The notes beneath the pieces are model-generated. The model did not search any database. It saw only the letters and a program-made list of their open reading frames with translations, and had not been told where the DNA came from. A program made the position numbers and the translations under genes. 44,618 nucleotides of DNA from Bacteroidota bacterium (GTDB lineage Bacteria > Bacteroidota > Bacteroidia > Flavobacteriales_D > Crocinitomicaceae): assembly GCA_947378245.1 (NCBI GenBank), contig CANCJF010000007.1:1-44618 (forward strand), in the 5' to 3' direction. Below are positions 1 through 9,843 of this stretch, one piece after another (within the stretch, counting starts at the first letter, position 1; every line of letters begins with the position of its first letter).

Positions 1-974
1 AAATCAATTCCTAAACCTACACTTTCACCTAAGCTTGGTTTGTATTGTTTTACAGATCCTAAATCGATTAATTTTTGCTCAGCTGTAAATCCTAAAGTAC
101 CTTCTTTGGTAACTTTTAAGTTTAATGCTATAGTATCTTCTGCACGAACTATTTGTGCAGTAACTTTTTTTGATTTGTTTAGATACAATTGTTTTTGGAT
201 GTCGTCAAAATAGTGGATTTCAGAACCATTAATAGTTACAAATCTATCTCCCTTTTTTAGCTTTCCTTTTTCTGCATTCGATTTAGGAATAATAGAATCG
301 ACTTTTGTGCCATTAGAACGTAAACTGATTAGTGGAAATGCACCTTGTTCAAATAATTCATGACCAATGTTTTCCGGTAAATGGATGGTTGAGATTTTAC
401 CATCTTCGTGCTTTACTTTAATATCACGCGCATCACGAAACATTACTTGGCTGGTTACTTCCATCACATTCTTTGTTGGTACGCCGTCAACTGCAAGAAT
501 ATAATCTCCTGTTTTAAGTCCATATTTTTCTACAAAAGGATGTACTGCAACCCCTTTTTTCAAGCTTGATGGTTCTAAGCGTTCAACTCCAAAATAAGCG
601 ACTACTCCAATGTAAATTACAAATCCAACTACTACATTGACAAATACACCACCTAACATGATGATCAAACGTTGCCAAGCTGGTTTGGAACGAAACTCCC
701 AAGGTTGCGCTGGCTGTGCCAATTGTTCCTTATCCATGGATTCATCCACCATTCCTGAAATTTTCACAAATCCTCCAAGTGGTAACCATCCAATTCCCCA
801 TTCTGTATCTCCCACTTTCTTTTTGAAAAGCGAAAACCAAGGATTGAAAAATAAGTAGAACTTCTCTACACGTGTTTTAAATAATTTAGCTGGAATAAAA
901 TGCCCAAATTCGTGAAGGATTACTAATAACGAAAGTGATAGTATAAATTGTGCAGCTTTGATCCAAATGTCCAT
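1..974 (-). CDS. rseP: RIP metalloprotease RseP (site-2 protease), C-terminus truncated by window edge
   Basis: Reverse-strand reading from ATG at 974 gives MDIWIKAAQFILSLSLLVILHEFGHFIPAKLFKTRVEKFYLFFNPWFSLF..., containing the HEFGH zinc motif and PDZ-like repeats; open to the window edge, so absent from the ORF track. Confidence 0.93.
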   Translation of the reverse strand, partial: MDIWIKAAQFILSLSLLVILHEFGHFIPAKLFKTRVEKFYLFFNPWFSLFKKKVGDTEWGIGWLPLGGFVKISGMVDESMDKEQLAQPAQPWEFRSKPAWQRLIIMLGGVFVNVVVGFVIYIGVVAYFGVERLEPSSLKKGVAVHPFVEKYGLKTGDYILAVDGVPTKNVMEVTSQVMFRDARDIKVKHEDGKISTIHLPENIGHELFEQGAFPLISLRSNGTKVDSIIPKSNAEKGKLKKGDRFVTINGSEIHYFDDIQKQLYLNKSKKVTAQIVRAEDTIALNLKVTKEGTLGFTAEQKLIDLGSVKQYKPSLGESVGLGID

Positions 975-992
975 GTTCTATTTTTTAGTATA

Positions 993-1000
993 CAAATATA
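993..1000 (-). promoter_or_regulatory. Bacteroidota -7 box TATATTTG upstream of rseP
   Basis: caaatata on + = TATATTTG on -, matching TAnnTTTG, about 20 nt before the rseP ATG. Confidence 0.5.
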
Positions 1001-1063
1001 CTATTTAGAATAGTAGGAGTTACTATTGACTCCTAACCCAACTTCAAATTATTGTTAAAAATA

Positions 1064-1095
1064 AAAATCCTGTCGTATCACTACAACAGGATTTT
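1064..1095 (-). terminator. Rho-independent terminator downstream of infB
   Basis: Inverted repeat AAAATCCTGT...ACAGGATTTT followed on the minus strand by a T-rich tract. Confidence 0.75.
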
Positions 1096-1167
1096 GATAA
1101 TTATGATATAATCTTACGAGATATTTTCTTTTACTTTTTATCTCAAAGTCTTTTGTCTTAAGTCTAA

Positions 1168-3993
1168 TTATAACTTTCTTGCTACTTCGTTTTCTTCGAA
1201 TGCTTCAACGATATCACCAATTTTAATATCATTGAATTTATCGATATTCAAACCACATTCGTAACCATGTTTCACTTCTTTTTGATCGTCTTTGAAACGT
1301 TTCAATGAACCAAGTTTACCTGTGTGAAGAACGATTCCATCACGGATAACACGGATTTTCGCGTTACGTTTGATGATTCCTTGCGTAACGAAACATCCAG
1401 CAATTGTACCCACTTTCGTGATGTCGAAAGTCTCACGGATTTCTGCAGAACCTGTAACGATTTCTTCAATTTCTGGAGATAACATTCCTTCCATTGCCGC
1501 TTTGATCTCGTCAATTGCTTTGTAGATGACAGAGTACAATCGAATATCGATTTGTTCCGCATCTGCTAACTTACGCGCAGCAACTGATGGACGAACTTGG
1601 AATCCAAGTATAATCGCATCTGACGCAGACGCCAAGTTGATATCCGCTTCGGTAATTCCACCGACACCTTTGTGTACGATTTTAACCGCAATCTCTTCCG
1701 TAGAAAGGTTTTGTAAGGAATCAGAAAGCGCCTCAATCGAACCATCCACGTCACCTTTGATGATCAAGTTAAGCTCTTTGAAGTCTCCGATAGCCAAACG
1801 ACGACCAATCTCTTCCAAAGTAATATGTTTTGTTGTACGTAAACCTTGTTCTCTGTACAATTGCTCTCTTTTTGTAGCAATAGATCTTGCTTCTTTTTCG
1901 TCGTCTAATACGTGAAATTTATCTCCTGCATTAGGCGCTCCATTAATTCCTAAGATAGATACTGGAGTAGCTGGACCAGCGATTTTGATGTTCGCACCAC
2001 GTTCGTCATGCATAGCACGAACTTTACCGTAGTTACGTCCAACTAATACAACATCTCCGATTTTCAAAGTTCCTGCTTCAACAAGTATATTTGTTACGTA
2101 TCCTTTTCCTTTATCTAAAGAGGATTCGATAACCGTACCAACCGCATTTTTATTAGGATTTGCACGTAAAGCTAAGATCTCCGCTTCTAACAATACTTTT
2201 TCTAATAATTCTTGGATGTTTAATCCTTTCTTAGCAGAAATTTCTTGGCATTGGTATTGTCCACCCCATTCTTCTACTAAGATATTCATGGCAGAAAGTT
2301 GCTCTCTAATACGATCTGGATTAGCCCCGTCTTTATCGATTTTATTGATTGCAAATACCATCGGTACACCTGCAGCTTGTGCGTGAGAGATTGCCTCTTT
2401 CGTTTGTGGCATCACGTCATCATCCGCAGCAACTAAGATAATTGCAACGTCTGTTACCTGTGCACCACGTGCACGCATCGCTGTAAAGGCTTCGTGACCT
2501 GGAGTATCTAAGAAAGTCATTTTTCGACCATCTCCTAATACCACAGAGTAAGCACCAATATGTTGTGTGATACCTCCAGATTCCCCAGAAGTAACATTTG
2601 CATTACGAATTCTATCTAATAATGAAGTTTTACCATGATCGACGTGACCCATCACCGTGATGATTGGTGGTCGAGATACTAAATCTTCCTCTTTGTCTTC
2701 CACAGTAGGAATCGCTTCTTGTACTTCTGCACTAACGAATTCCGTTTCAAAACCAAACTCATCCGCAATAATATGAATAGTTTCAGCGTCCAAACGTTGG
2801 TTGATCGATGCAAATATCCCTAAGGACATACAAGCGGAGATTACCTGAGTAGGACCTACATTCATCATGGAAGCTAATTCAGAAACAGTTACGAACTCAG
2901 TAAGTTTTAATACTTTTTCTTGTAATTCAGCATCTAAAGCCTCTTGCTCACGACGTTGTAAATTATTATCTCTTTTTGCTCTTCTGTTTTTAGAACCTTT
3001 CGATTTAGAACCAGTATTCGATAAACGAGCAAGTGTATCTTTAATTTCTTTTTGGATATCTCTTTCAGTTGGTGCAACTTTTGGTGCATTAGTGCCAATT
3101 GGTCTTGAATTCCCTAAGAATTTACGCTCTTTTGTTTGTCCAGCCTTCGGATCATTTATTGCTGGTGTACCAGTAGTTCCTGTTTTCGTAGGATCTATTT
3201 TCTTGATTCTCTTTCTTTTCTTACGAGGTTCATCACCTGGTCTAGAAGGACGGTGATCTGATTTAGGTTTGTCAACAGGAAGTTCTATACGTCCAAGAAC
3301 TGTAGGTCCCGTTAAAACTTTACGTTCCACACGAATCGTTTCAATTTCCTTCGGTGCTTCTGGTTCTGCTGGTGTTACAGGTACTTTAGCTTTTGGAGTT
3401 TCCACAACAACAGGTGCAACCTCAGGTTTAGCCGAAGCCTTTGGTGCATTTTCTTGCTTTGTTTTAACTTCTTTTTCAGGTTTTTTACGTTTATCAGGAC
3501 GTGTTTTGGAATTGATTTTATCCAAATCAATTTTTCCTAACACTTGTAACTGCATGTCGCCTTCACCTAATGTTTTAGCACCTCCATCCATGGAAGGTTC
3601 TTTCGAATCTACTTCTACTGGAGCTTCCTCTTTCACTTCCTCCTTTAATACAGGTGGAGTAACTACAGGAGTTTGAGCTTTCACTTTATCTAAAATACTT
3701 GGGTCGAAATCATCTTCGTCATCGTCTTTAGAAGTGTTAGCTTCTGTTTTTGTGTCAGTTAAACTAACAGTTTCTCTTTTTTCACGTTTTACAGCGCTCA
3801 ATTTCGCTTGTTCTTTAAGCGATTGATCGTCTGCAAATTGTCGGCGTAATAGGTCATAGTGCTCCCCTTCCAACTTTGAGTTTGGATTTGGATCAATAGT
3901 TACTCCTTTGGATTGCAAGAATTCTGTTAATGTGGATATACCAACATTTAATTCTCCTGCTACCTTGCCTAATCGTTGTGTTTTTCCGGCCAT
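1168..3993 (-). CDS. infB: Translation initiation factor IF-2 (start trimmed to MAGKTQRLGKVAGELNVG)
   Basis: G motifs RPPIITVMGHVDHGKTSLLD, DTPGHEAF, NKID; IF2 N-terminal domain; ORF-track start at 4074 is upstream of the canonical start. Confidence 0.97.
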   Translation of the reverse strand: MAGKTQRLGKVAGELNVGISTLTEFLQSKGVTIDPNPNSKLEGEHYDLLRRQFADDQSLKEQAKLSAVKREKRETVSLTDTKTEANTSKDDDEDDFDPSILDKVKAQTPVVTPPVLKEEVKEEAPVEVDSKEPSMDGGAKTLGEGDMQLQVLGKIDLDKINSKTRPDKRKKPEKEVKTKQENAPKASAKPEVAPVVVETPKAKVPVTPAEPEAPKEIETIRVERKVLTGPTVLGRIELPVDKPKSDHRPSRPGDEPRKKRKRIKKIDPTKTGTTGTPAINDPKAGQTKERKFLGNSRPIGTNAPKVAPTERDIQKEIKDTLARLSNTGSKSKGSKNRRAKRDNNLQRREQEALDAELQEKVLKLTEFVTVSELASMMNVGPTQVISACMSLGIFASINQRLDAETIHIIADEFGFETEFVSAEVQEAIPTVEDKEEDLVSRPPIITVMGHVDHGKTSLLDRIRNANVTSGESGGITQHIGAYSVVLGDGRKMTFLDTPGHEAFTAMRARGAQVTDVAIILVAADDDVMPQTKEAISHAQAAGVPMVFAINKIDKDGANPDRIREQLSAMNILVEEWGGQYQCQEISAKKGLNIQELLEKVLLEAEILALRANPNKNAVGTVIESSLDKGKGYVTNILVEAGTLKIGDVVLVGRNYGKVRAMHDERGANIKIAGPATPVSILGINGAPNAGDKFHVLDDEKEARSIATKREQLYREQGLRTTKHITLEEIGRRLAIGDFKELNLIIKGDVDGSIEALSDSLQNLSTEEIAVKIVHKGVGGITEADINLASASDAIILGFQVRPSVAARKLADAEQIDIRLYSVIYKAIDEIKAAMEGMLSPEIEEIVTGSAEIRETFDITKVGTIAGCFVTQGIIKRNAKIRVIRDGIVLHTGKLGSLKRFKDDQKEVKHGYECGLNIDKFNDIKIGDIVEAFEENEVARKL

Positions 3994-4054
3994 ATTTTTT
4001 ATTTCTTCCTGTAAAAAACAGGTTAACTTTTTTGTGCGACTTAATGTTATAAAA

Positions 4055-4079
4055 AATGTGTGCGACAAGCGCACACATT
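4055..4079 (-). terminator. Terminator-like hairpin between nusA and infB (intra-operon)
   Basis: AATGTGTGCG-loop-CGCACACATT, perfect 10-bp stem with 5-nt loop, followed on the minus strand by a T run; 5 nt downstream of the nusA stop. Confidence 0.7.
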
Positions 4080-4084
4080 AAGTA

Positions 4085-5320
4085 TTATTCAAATTCTGCA
4101 CGAAGTATTTTGTATACTTCTTGAATTGTTTCTTCTTCTAAATCAGTTCTGTTTACTAAATCTTCTACTCCAATTTCAAGTACAGATTTTGCAGTATCAC
4201 AACCAATTGCTTTTAATTCATCCAAAATCCATCCTTCGATTTCATCTGCGAAATCTTCTAAATCCACATCGTCTACATCTACTTCACCATCACGGTAAAC
4301 ATCGATTTCGTATCCAGTTAATTTAGTAGCTAATTTGATATTATTTCCACCTCTACCAATTGCCAAAGAAACTTGGTCTGGTTTTAACGAAACTTTTGCA
4401 CGTTTTTCTTCTTCGATAATTTCAACAGCAGTAATTTTTGCGGGAGAAAGTGCACGTTGAATAAATAATTGTGTGTTTGTTGTATAGTTAATTACATCGA
4501 TATTTTCGTTACGTAATTCACGAACAATTCCATGAATACGAGAACCTTTCATACCTACACATGCTCCAACTGGATCAACGCGATCATCGTAACTTTCTAC
4601 AGCTACTTTCGCTCTCTCTCCTGGCTCACGAACAATACGTTTAATTGTAATCAATCCGTCAAAAACTTCAGGAACTTCCAATTCGAACAAACGCTCAAGG
4701 AATTCAGGAGCAGTTCTAGAAAGAATAATTACTGGGTTTGAGTTACGCATGTCAACTTTAGACACTACTGCGCGAATTGATTCTCCTTTTTTGAAATAAT
4801 CTGCTGGAATTTGTTCTGATTTTGGTAAGATTAACTCATTTCCTTCATCATCCAATACCATGATTTCTTTTTTCCAAACTTGGTAAACCTCACCAGTAAT
4901 GATCTCACCGATACGCTCTTTGTAGATTTTATAAATATGATCTTTTTCTAATTCTAAGATTCTAGAAATTAAGTTTTGACGTAAAGAAAGAATGTTTCTT
5001 CTTCCAAAATCAGCAAACTTAAATTCTTCAGAAACTTCTTCACCTACTTCGAAGTCAGGCTCAATTTTGATTGCTTCTGAGTAAGCGATTTCTGTATTTG
5101 AATCTTCTACTTCTCCATCTGGAACGATTTCTTTGTTCAAGAATATTTGCACATCCCCTTTTTCGATGTTTACGATGATGTCGATGTGTTCATCTGTGTT
5201 AAATTTCTTTTTCAACATTGCACGAAACACGTCTTCTAATACGTGTTGCATTGTTTGTTTATCAATACTTTTTAACTCTTTGAATTCTGAAAACGAATCT
5301 ACTAATTCTAAGCTATTCAT
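4085..5320 (-). CDS. nusA: Transcription termination/antitermination factor NusA
   Basis: S1 and KH regions (GACVGMKGSRIHGIVREL, VSLAIGRGGNNIKLATKLTGYEIDV); placed between rimP and infB. Confidence 0.96.
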   Translation of the reverse strand: MNSLELVDSFSEFKELKSIDKQTMQHVLEDVFRAMLKKKFNTDEHIDIIVNIEKGDVQIFLNKEIVPDGEVEDSNTEIAYSEAIKIEPDFEVGEEVSEEFKFADFGRRNILSLRQNLISRILELEKDHIYKIYKERIGEIITGEVYQVWKKEIMVLDDEGNELILPKSEQIPADYFKKGESIRAVVSKVDMRNSNPVIILSRTAPEFLERLFELEVPEVFDGLITIKRIVREPGERAKVAVESYDDRVDPVGACVGMKGSRIHGIVRELRNENIDVINYTTNTQLFIQRALSPAKITAVEIIEEEKRAKVSLKPDQVSLAIGRGGNNIKLATKLTGYEIDVYRDGEVDVDDVDLEDFADEIEGWILDELKAIGCDTAKSVLEIGVEDLVNRTDLEEETIQEVYKILRAEFE

Positions 5321-5326
5321 GCCTAT

Positions 5327-5803
5327 TTATTTAAATGAAATAACAATTTTTGTTTCCTTTATCGTCGCCAATGGAAGAGTTTCCTCTTCTTCAATGGTTA
5401 CTTTCTTTTTTGTTTCTGGACTTTTCTCGGTACGTGTTGTTTTAACTACAATTTTTTCTTCTGTAGCCTCCAACAAAACACCTTCTTTTTCCTTACCATC
5501 TTTCAATGTAACTTCTACTGTTCTTCCGATGTTTTTAACATATTGAGGAAGTACGCGTAAAGGTTTATCCAACCCAGCCGATGAGACATGTAACTCGAAA
5601 TCTTGCTCTTCACGATCTAAATTGTGTTCAACATTACGTGAAACAGAAACACAATCATCGATTGCAACATACCCTTCAAACTTGTCTAACTCTAAGTTTA
5701 TCACAAATTTAGATGAGATAGAGATTGCAACAATGAACAGACCTCTATCTAATTCATCGATGCGTTCTTGAGCTAATTTTCGTACTAATTCTTTTGTAAT
5801 CAT
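5327..5803 (-). CDS. rimP: Ribosome maturation factor RimP
   Basis: RimP-like sequence (VSVSRNVEHNLD, ELHVSSAGLDKPLR) and conserved position before nusA. Confidence 0.92.
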   Translation of the reverse strand: MITKELVRKLAQERIDELDRGLFIVAISISSKFVINLELDKFEGYVAIDDCVSVSRNVEHNLDREEQDFELHVSSAGLDKPLRVLPQYVKNIGRTVEVTLKDGKEKEGVLLEATEEKIVVKTTRTEKSPETKKKVTIEEEETLPLATIKETKIVISFK

Positions 5804-5808
5804 CTGCT

Positions 5809-5836
5809 AAAAAAAAGAGGGGATAATCATCCCCTC
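5809..5836 (-). terminator. Intrinsic terminator-like hairpin in the rimP leader
   Basis: Minus strand GAGGGGAT-GATT-ATCCCCTC followed by TTTTTTTT, then AGCAG-ATG of rimP. Confidence 0.75.
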
Positions 5837-5862
5837 GCACTTAGTTGTTTATAAATACTTTG

Positions 5863-5891
5863 CAAATGTACACTTTTTTTTTGAATTACAA
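5863..5891 (-). promoter_or_regulatory. Bacteroidota sigma-ABfr-type promoter of rimP-nusA-infB
   Basis: Minus strand TTTG-N17-TACATTTG, matching TTTG...TAnnTTTG. Confidence 0.65.
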
Positions 5892-5961
5892 AATTATCTT
5901 TAAGCTAAAAAATATTACAAAAATATTACGAGAGTATCATTTATCAAGGAAAATCAAAAAA

Positions 5962-5969
5962 TATATTTG
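5962..5969 (+). promoter_or_regulatory. Possible -7 box TATATTTG upstream of the KdpD-like kinase
   Basis: TATATTTG about 48 nt before the ATG at 6018; no clear -33 box. Confidence 0.4.
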
Positions 5970-6017
5970 TTATAAATTCATTTAGAATTACAAAATATTT
6001 TAACTAAAAATAAACCA

Positions 6018-7115
6018 ATGCACTTGAAATTAAAAACACAATATTTGTTAGCTTTTAGTTCTGTGATTTTATTAACTTTTTGCTGTCTTTTATTTCAAAA
6101 CTATTTAAATTATAAATCTGTTGCGTTTATTTTATTGCTTGGTGTATCCATAATTGCAATGCTTTGTGAAATAGCTCCAGTATTAATTACTGCAACACTT
6201 AGTGCTTTTACTTGGAATTTTTTCTTTATAGAACCTAAGTATACATTTAGTGTTGGCAGTACGGAAGATCGTTATTTGCTTATGATTTTTTTTATTATTG
6301 CCCTGATTAATGCTGTATTATCTAATAGGATAAAAAAATATGAAAAACAAGTTCGACAAAAAGAAGATGAGCAACGAGTTATTCAACTCTATAATACACT
6401 TTTCAATTCACTTTCTCATGAATTAAAAACACCAATCTCAACAATTTTAGGAGCTACCGATTCATTAAAAGACAACAATTTACAAATAAGTCCATCGAAT
6501 AAAGAATTATTAATCGATGAAATATTTAAAGCCTCATTACGATTAAATACCCAAGTTGAAAACTTACTAAATATTTCTCGTTTAGAGTCTGGTGTACTTC
6601 AATTAAAACTAGAATGGATACAGATGGAAGATATCATATATTCAGCCATAAATAAGTTAGATATTGATAATCAAACACATATGATTGATATTCAATTGCC
6701 TGACAATTTACCTTTATACAAATTAGACAAAGGATTAGTGGAGCAAATATTACACAATCTTTTGGTTAATGCAATTAGTTATACTCCAGAATATTCAACG
6801 ATAATAATCAGTATTCAAAATGAACGAATTGTACTAGATTCACACAAAGAACATTTTTCTGATAAATTATTGATTTCAGTAAGTGATAATGGTGAGGGTT
6901 TACCAGAATATGCATTAACTACTATTTTTGATAAATTTTACCGTATTGAAAGTAATAAATCTGGTGGCACAGGTTTAGGATTATCCATTGTAAAAGGTTT
7001 TGTAGAAGCACACCGAGGTAATGTTCATGCGTATAATATAGAACCTAAAGGAGCTTGCTTTGCAATCGAAATCCCTTGTGAAACGTCTTATTTAAACAGA
7101 TTAAAAAATGAATAA
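6018..7115 (+). CDS. KdpD-like sensor histidine kinase (DUF4118 membrane region + HisKA/HATPase; lacks the KdpD/Usp N-terminal region)
   Basis: NFFFIEPKYTFSVG as in KdpD DUF4118, LFNSLSHELKTPISTILGA H-box, GLGLSIVKGFVEAHRG G-box. Confidence 0.88.
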   Translation: MHLKLKTQYLLAFSSVILLTFCCLLFQNYLNYKSVAFILLLGVSIIAMLCEIAPVLITATLSAFTWNFFFIEPKYTFSVGSTEDRYLLMIFFIIALINAVLSNRIKKYEKQVRQKEDEQRVIQLYNTLFNSLSHELKTPISTILGATDSLKDNNLQISPSNKELLIDEIFKASLRLNTQVENLLNISRLESGVLQLKLEWIQMEDIIYSAINKLDIDNQTHMIDIQLPDNLPLYKLDKGLVEQILHNLLVNAISYTPEYSTIIISIQNERIVLDSHKEHFSDKLLISVSDNGEGLPEYALTTIFDKFYRIESNKSGGTGLGLSIVKGFVEAHRGNVHAYNIEPKGACFAIEIPCETSYLNRLKNE

Positions 7116-7785
7116 GCATACAGTTTTAATTATTGATGATGAAGTACAAATACAAAAACTTTTATCCATCACTTTAGAATCTGCAGGTTATAAGGTTGTT
7201 TCTGCTTTCTCCTTGAAAGATGGAATTTCAATAACAGGAAGCCATCCACCGGATTTAATTTTATTAGATATTGGGTTACCCGATGGTTCAGGTCAGGATG
7301 GACTTAAACGACTAAGAGAATGGTATCAAGGTCCTATCATAATGCTAACTGTTATGAACGATGAAAAAAATATCATTCATGCCTTTGATAATGGTGCCAA
7401 TGATTTTTTAACAAAACCATTTAGGACTGGTGAATTATTAGCAAGAATGAGAAGTTTATTAAAATTAAGTACTCAAATTAAACCGGAAAATGTATTTGTT
7501 TCAGGGAATCTAAGAATAGATTATGTTGGGCGAATCCTCCGTAAAAATGGAGAAATAATCAAACTTACTGCTACTGAATATAATTTATTAGCGATTCTAT
7601 CCAAGTATGAAGGTAGGATTGTCACTCAAGCATTTTTACTTAAAGAAGTTTGGGGCCCATCATACCAAAAAGAATCCCATTACTTACGTATTTTCATTGC
7701 TCAATTAAGAAAAAAAATTGAAGACAACCCTGCATTGCCTAAACACATAATTACTGAAGCAAGTATTGGATACAGATTTATGTAA
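7108..7785 (+). CDS. KdpE-like OmpR-family response regulator
   Basis: Receiver domain (LIIDDE, LILLDIGLPDGSG, KPF) and winged-helix C-terminus (LTATEYNLLAIL..GRIVT); 8-nt overlap with the kinase. Confidence 0.92.
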   Translation: MNKHTVLIIDDEVQIQKLLSITLESAGYKVVSAFSLKDGISITGSHPPDLILLDIGLPDGSGQDGLKRLREWYQGPIIMLTVMNDEKNIIHAFDNGANDFLTKPFRTGELLARMRSLLKLSTQIKPENVFVSGNLRIDYVGRILRKNGEIIKLTATEYNLLAILSKYEGRIVTQAFLLKEVWGPSYQKESHYLRIFIAQLRKKIEDNPALPKHIITEASIGYRFM

Positions 7786-7877
7786 ATCTTTACAAAAATA
7801 TTACATAATCAATATTTTTCCTGACATTTTACAGATAGAAAAAATCATTTATTTGAGTGTAACAAAAAATCAACATT

Positions 7878-9836
7878 ATGACACAAGATTTACACTCAAA
7901 AAAAGTAACCGTAGCTTCACTATTAGTAGCACTTGGTATTATTTATGGCGACATTGGGACGAGCCCATTGTATGCTTTACGAGCAGTCATCGGAGAACGA
8001 ACGATAGACATGGAATTAGTATTTGGAGGTTTGTCCTGTATTTTTTGGACACTCGTATTTCAAACAACAATCAAGTATATTTGGTTAACTCTTCGAGCTG
8101 ACAACAAAGGCGAGGGTGGAATCTTTTCTTTATACGCTCTTGTTTCTAAGCATGGAAAAAAATTAATTATACCAGCGATATTAGGAGCTACGACATTACT
8201 AGCTGATGGAATAATCACCCCTCCTATTTCAGTTGCTTCTGCTATTGTAGGTCTAGGGTTAGTAAAAGGTTTGGAAAACACGTTTCAACCTGGAAATTCA
8301 TTAACAATTGGGATTGTAATCACCATTATATCCATTCTGTTTTTCTTTCAACGATTTGGCACACAATCGATAGGTAAATTTTTTGGGCCAGTTATGACAG
8401 TATGGTTTTCCATGCTATTTATTACAGGAATAAATCAAATATATAATCATCCAGAAGTATTAAATGCATTAAATCCAATATATGCTTATAATTTGTTAGC
8501 GCATTATCCTCAAGGATTTTGGTTACTAGGTGCTGTATTTTTATGTACAACAGGTGCTGAAGCTTTATATTCAGATTTAGGACATTGCGGCATAAAAAAT
8601 ATACGAATCACCTGGATTTTTGTTAAATTAAGTTTAATCATAAACTACCTAGGACAAGCATCTTGGGTGATTTATCAAGGTCAATCTCACTTATCTGGAA
8701 GAAATCCATTTTTTGAAATCGTACCTGATTGGTTCTTAATCCCAAGTATTCTAATTGCAACAGGTGCGACAATCATTGCATCCCAAGCTTTGATAAGTGG
8801 TTCTTACACACTCATCAGCGAAGCGATGAACTTAAATTTTTGGCCTCGTGTATCTGTCAGACAACCAACAGAAATTAAAGGGCAAATCTATATCCCAAGC
8901 GTGAATAACATTTTATGGTTCGGTTGTATTTTAATGATATTATATTTTAAAGAGTCTGCGCATATGGAAGCTGCTTATGGTTTCTCTATCACCATAACGA
9001 TGATGATGACCACCTTATTGTTAGGCTATTTCTTGAAATATGAATTAAAATGGAAAATGACGGTCATTGTTTTGTTTTTATTTTTCTTCGGAATTATAGA
9101 ATTTGCTTTTTTTATTGCTAACGTGGCAAAAATCAAGGAACGTTGGATGTTTTTATTTTTCGAATTATTCATTTTTATGACTATGTATATTTGGTATTAC
9201 GCGCGTAAAATCAATAACAGGTTCACTAGTTTTGTTGACTTGGGTAAATACACAGAAATGATTAATGAGTTAAGTTCAGATGAAAGTATTCCAAAATTTT
9301 CGACGCATTTAGTTTACCTTTCAAAAGCAGATAAAAGAGATGAAATTGAAGATAAAATCATCAAGTCCATATTTTCAAAAAAGCCTAAAAGAGCTGACGT
9401 CTATTGGTTTTTACATATCAATCGTATGGAAGAGCCCTATACATTAAACTATGATGTGTCAGAACTTGTAGAAGATAAAATCATCAAAGTCAATTTAAAT
9501 ATTGGATTTAGGTTGCAGCCCAAAGCAGAATTATATTTTAAGAAAATTGTACGTGATCTTGTTGCAAATCAAGAATTGAACTTACACTTACGTCCTGATG
9601 GTTCTACAAAATACAACCCTGAACCAGACTTTAAGTTTATTGTAATTGAAAAATTTGTATCTGTGGAAAACGAATTCAAACTTCGAGAAGGGTTGATTAT
9701 GAACACCTATTTCTTTTTGAAAAATTTAGGTCAACGAGATGAAAAAGCCTTTGGTTTGGACAAAAGCGATGTAGTAGTAGAGCAATTTCCTATTGTATTT
9801 ACTCCCATTGATCATGTGGAATTAGTAAGAAAATAA
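7878..9836 (+). CDS. kup: KUP-family potassium uptake protein
   Basis: ALGIIYGDIGTSPLYALRAV, ADNKGEGGIFSLYAL, and multiple TM segments typical of Kup. Confidence 0.95.
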   Translation: MTQDLHSKKVTVASLLVALGIIYGDIGTSPLYALRAVIGERTIDMELVFGGLSCIFWTLVFQTTIKYIWLTLRADNKGEGGIFSLYALVSKHGKKLIIPAILGATTLLADGIITPPISVASAIVGLGLVKGLENTFQPGNSLTIGIVITIISILFFFQRFGTQSIGKFFGPVMTVWFSMLFITGINQIYNHPEVLNALNPIYAYNLLAHYPQGFWLLGAVFLCTTGAEALYSDLGHCGIKNIRITWIFVKLSLIINYLGQASWVIYQGQSHLSGRNPFFEIVPDWFLIPSILIATGATIIASQALISGSYTLISEAMNLNFWPRVSVRQPTEIKGQIYIPSVNNILWFGCILMILYFKESAHMEAAYGFSITITMMMTTLLLGYFLKYELKWKMTVIVLFLFFFGIIEFAFFIANVAKIKERWMFLFFELFIFMTMYIWYYARKINNRFTSFVDLGKYTEMINELSSDESIPKFSTHLVYLSKADKRDEIEDKIIKSIFSKKPKRADVYWFLHINRMEEPYTLNYDVSELVEDKIIKVNLNIGFRLQPKAELYFKKIVRDLVANQELNLHLRPDGSTKYNPEPDFKFIVIEKFVSVENEFKLREGLIMNTYFFLKNLGQRDEKAFGLDKSDVVVEQFPIVFTPIDHVELVRK

Positions 9837-9843
9837 TTACGAA

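Noticed and set aside
637-858. 73-aa plus-strand ORF
   Set aside because: Antisense to the N-terminal region of rseP, which reads as a clear S2P protease.
2867-3676. Plus-strand ORFs (129 and 135 aa) opposite infB
   Set aside because: Shadow ORFs antisense to the low-complexity N-terminal half of IF2; no recognisable domain.
4060-4326. 88-aa Leu/His-rich plus-strand ORF
   Set aside because: Antisense to nusA; composition artefact.
7766-8101. 111-aa plus-strand ORF overlapping the start of kup
   Set aside because: Out-of-frame reading of the kup 5' end; Kup has a clear start and motifs.
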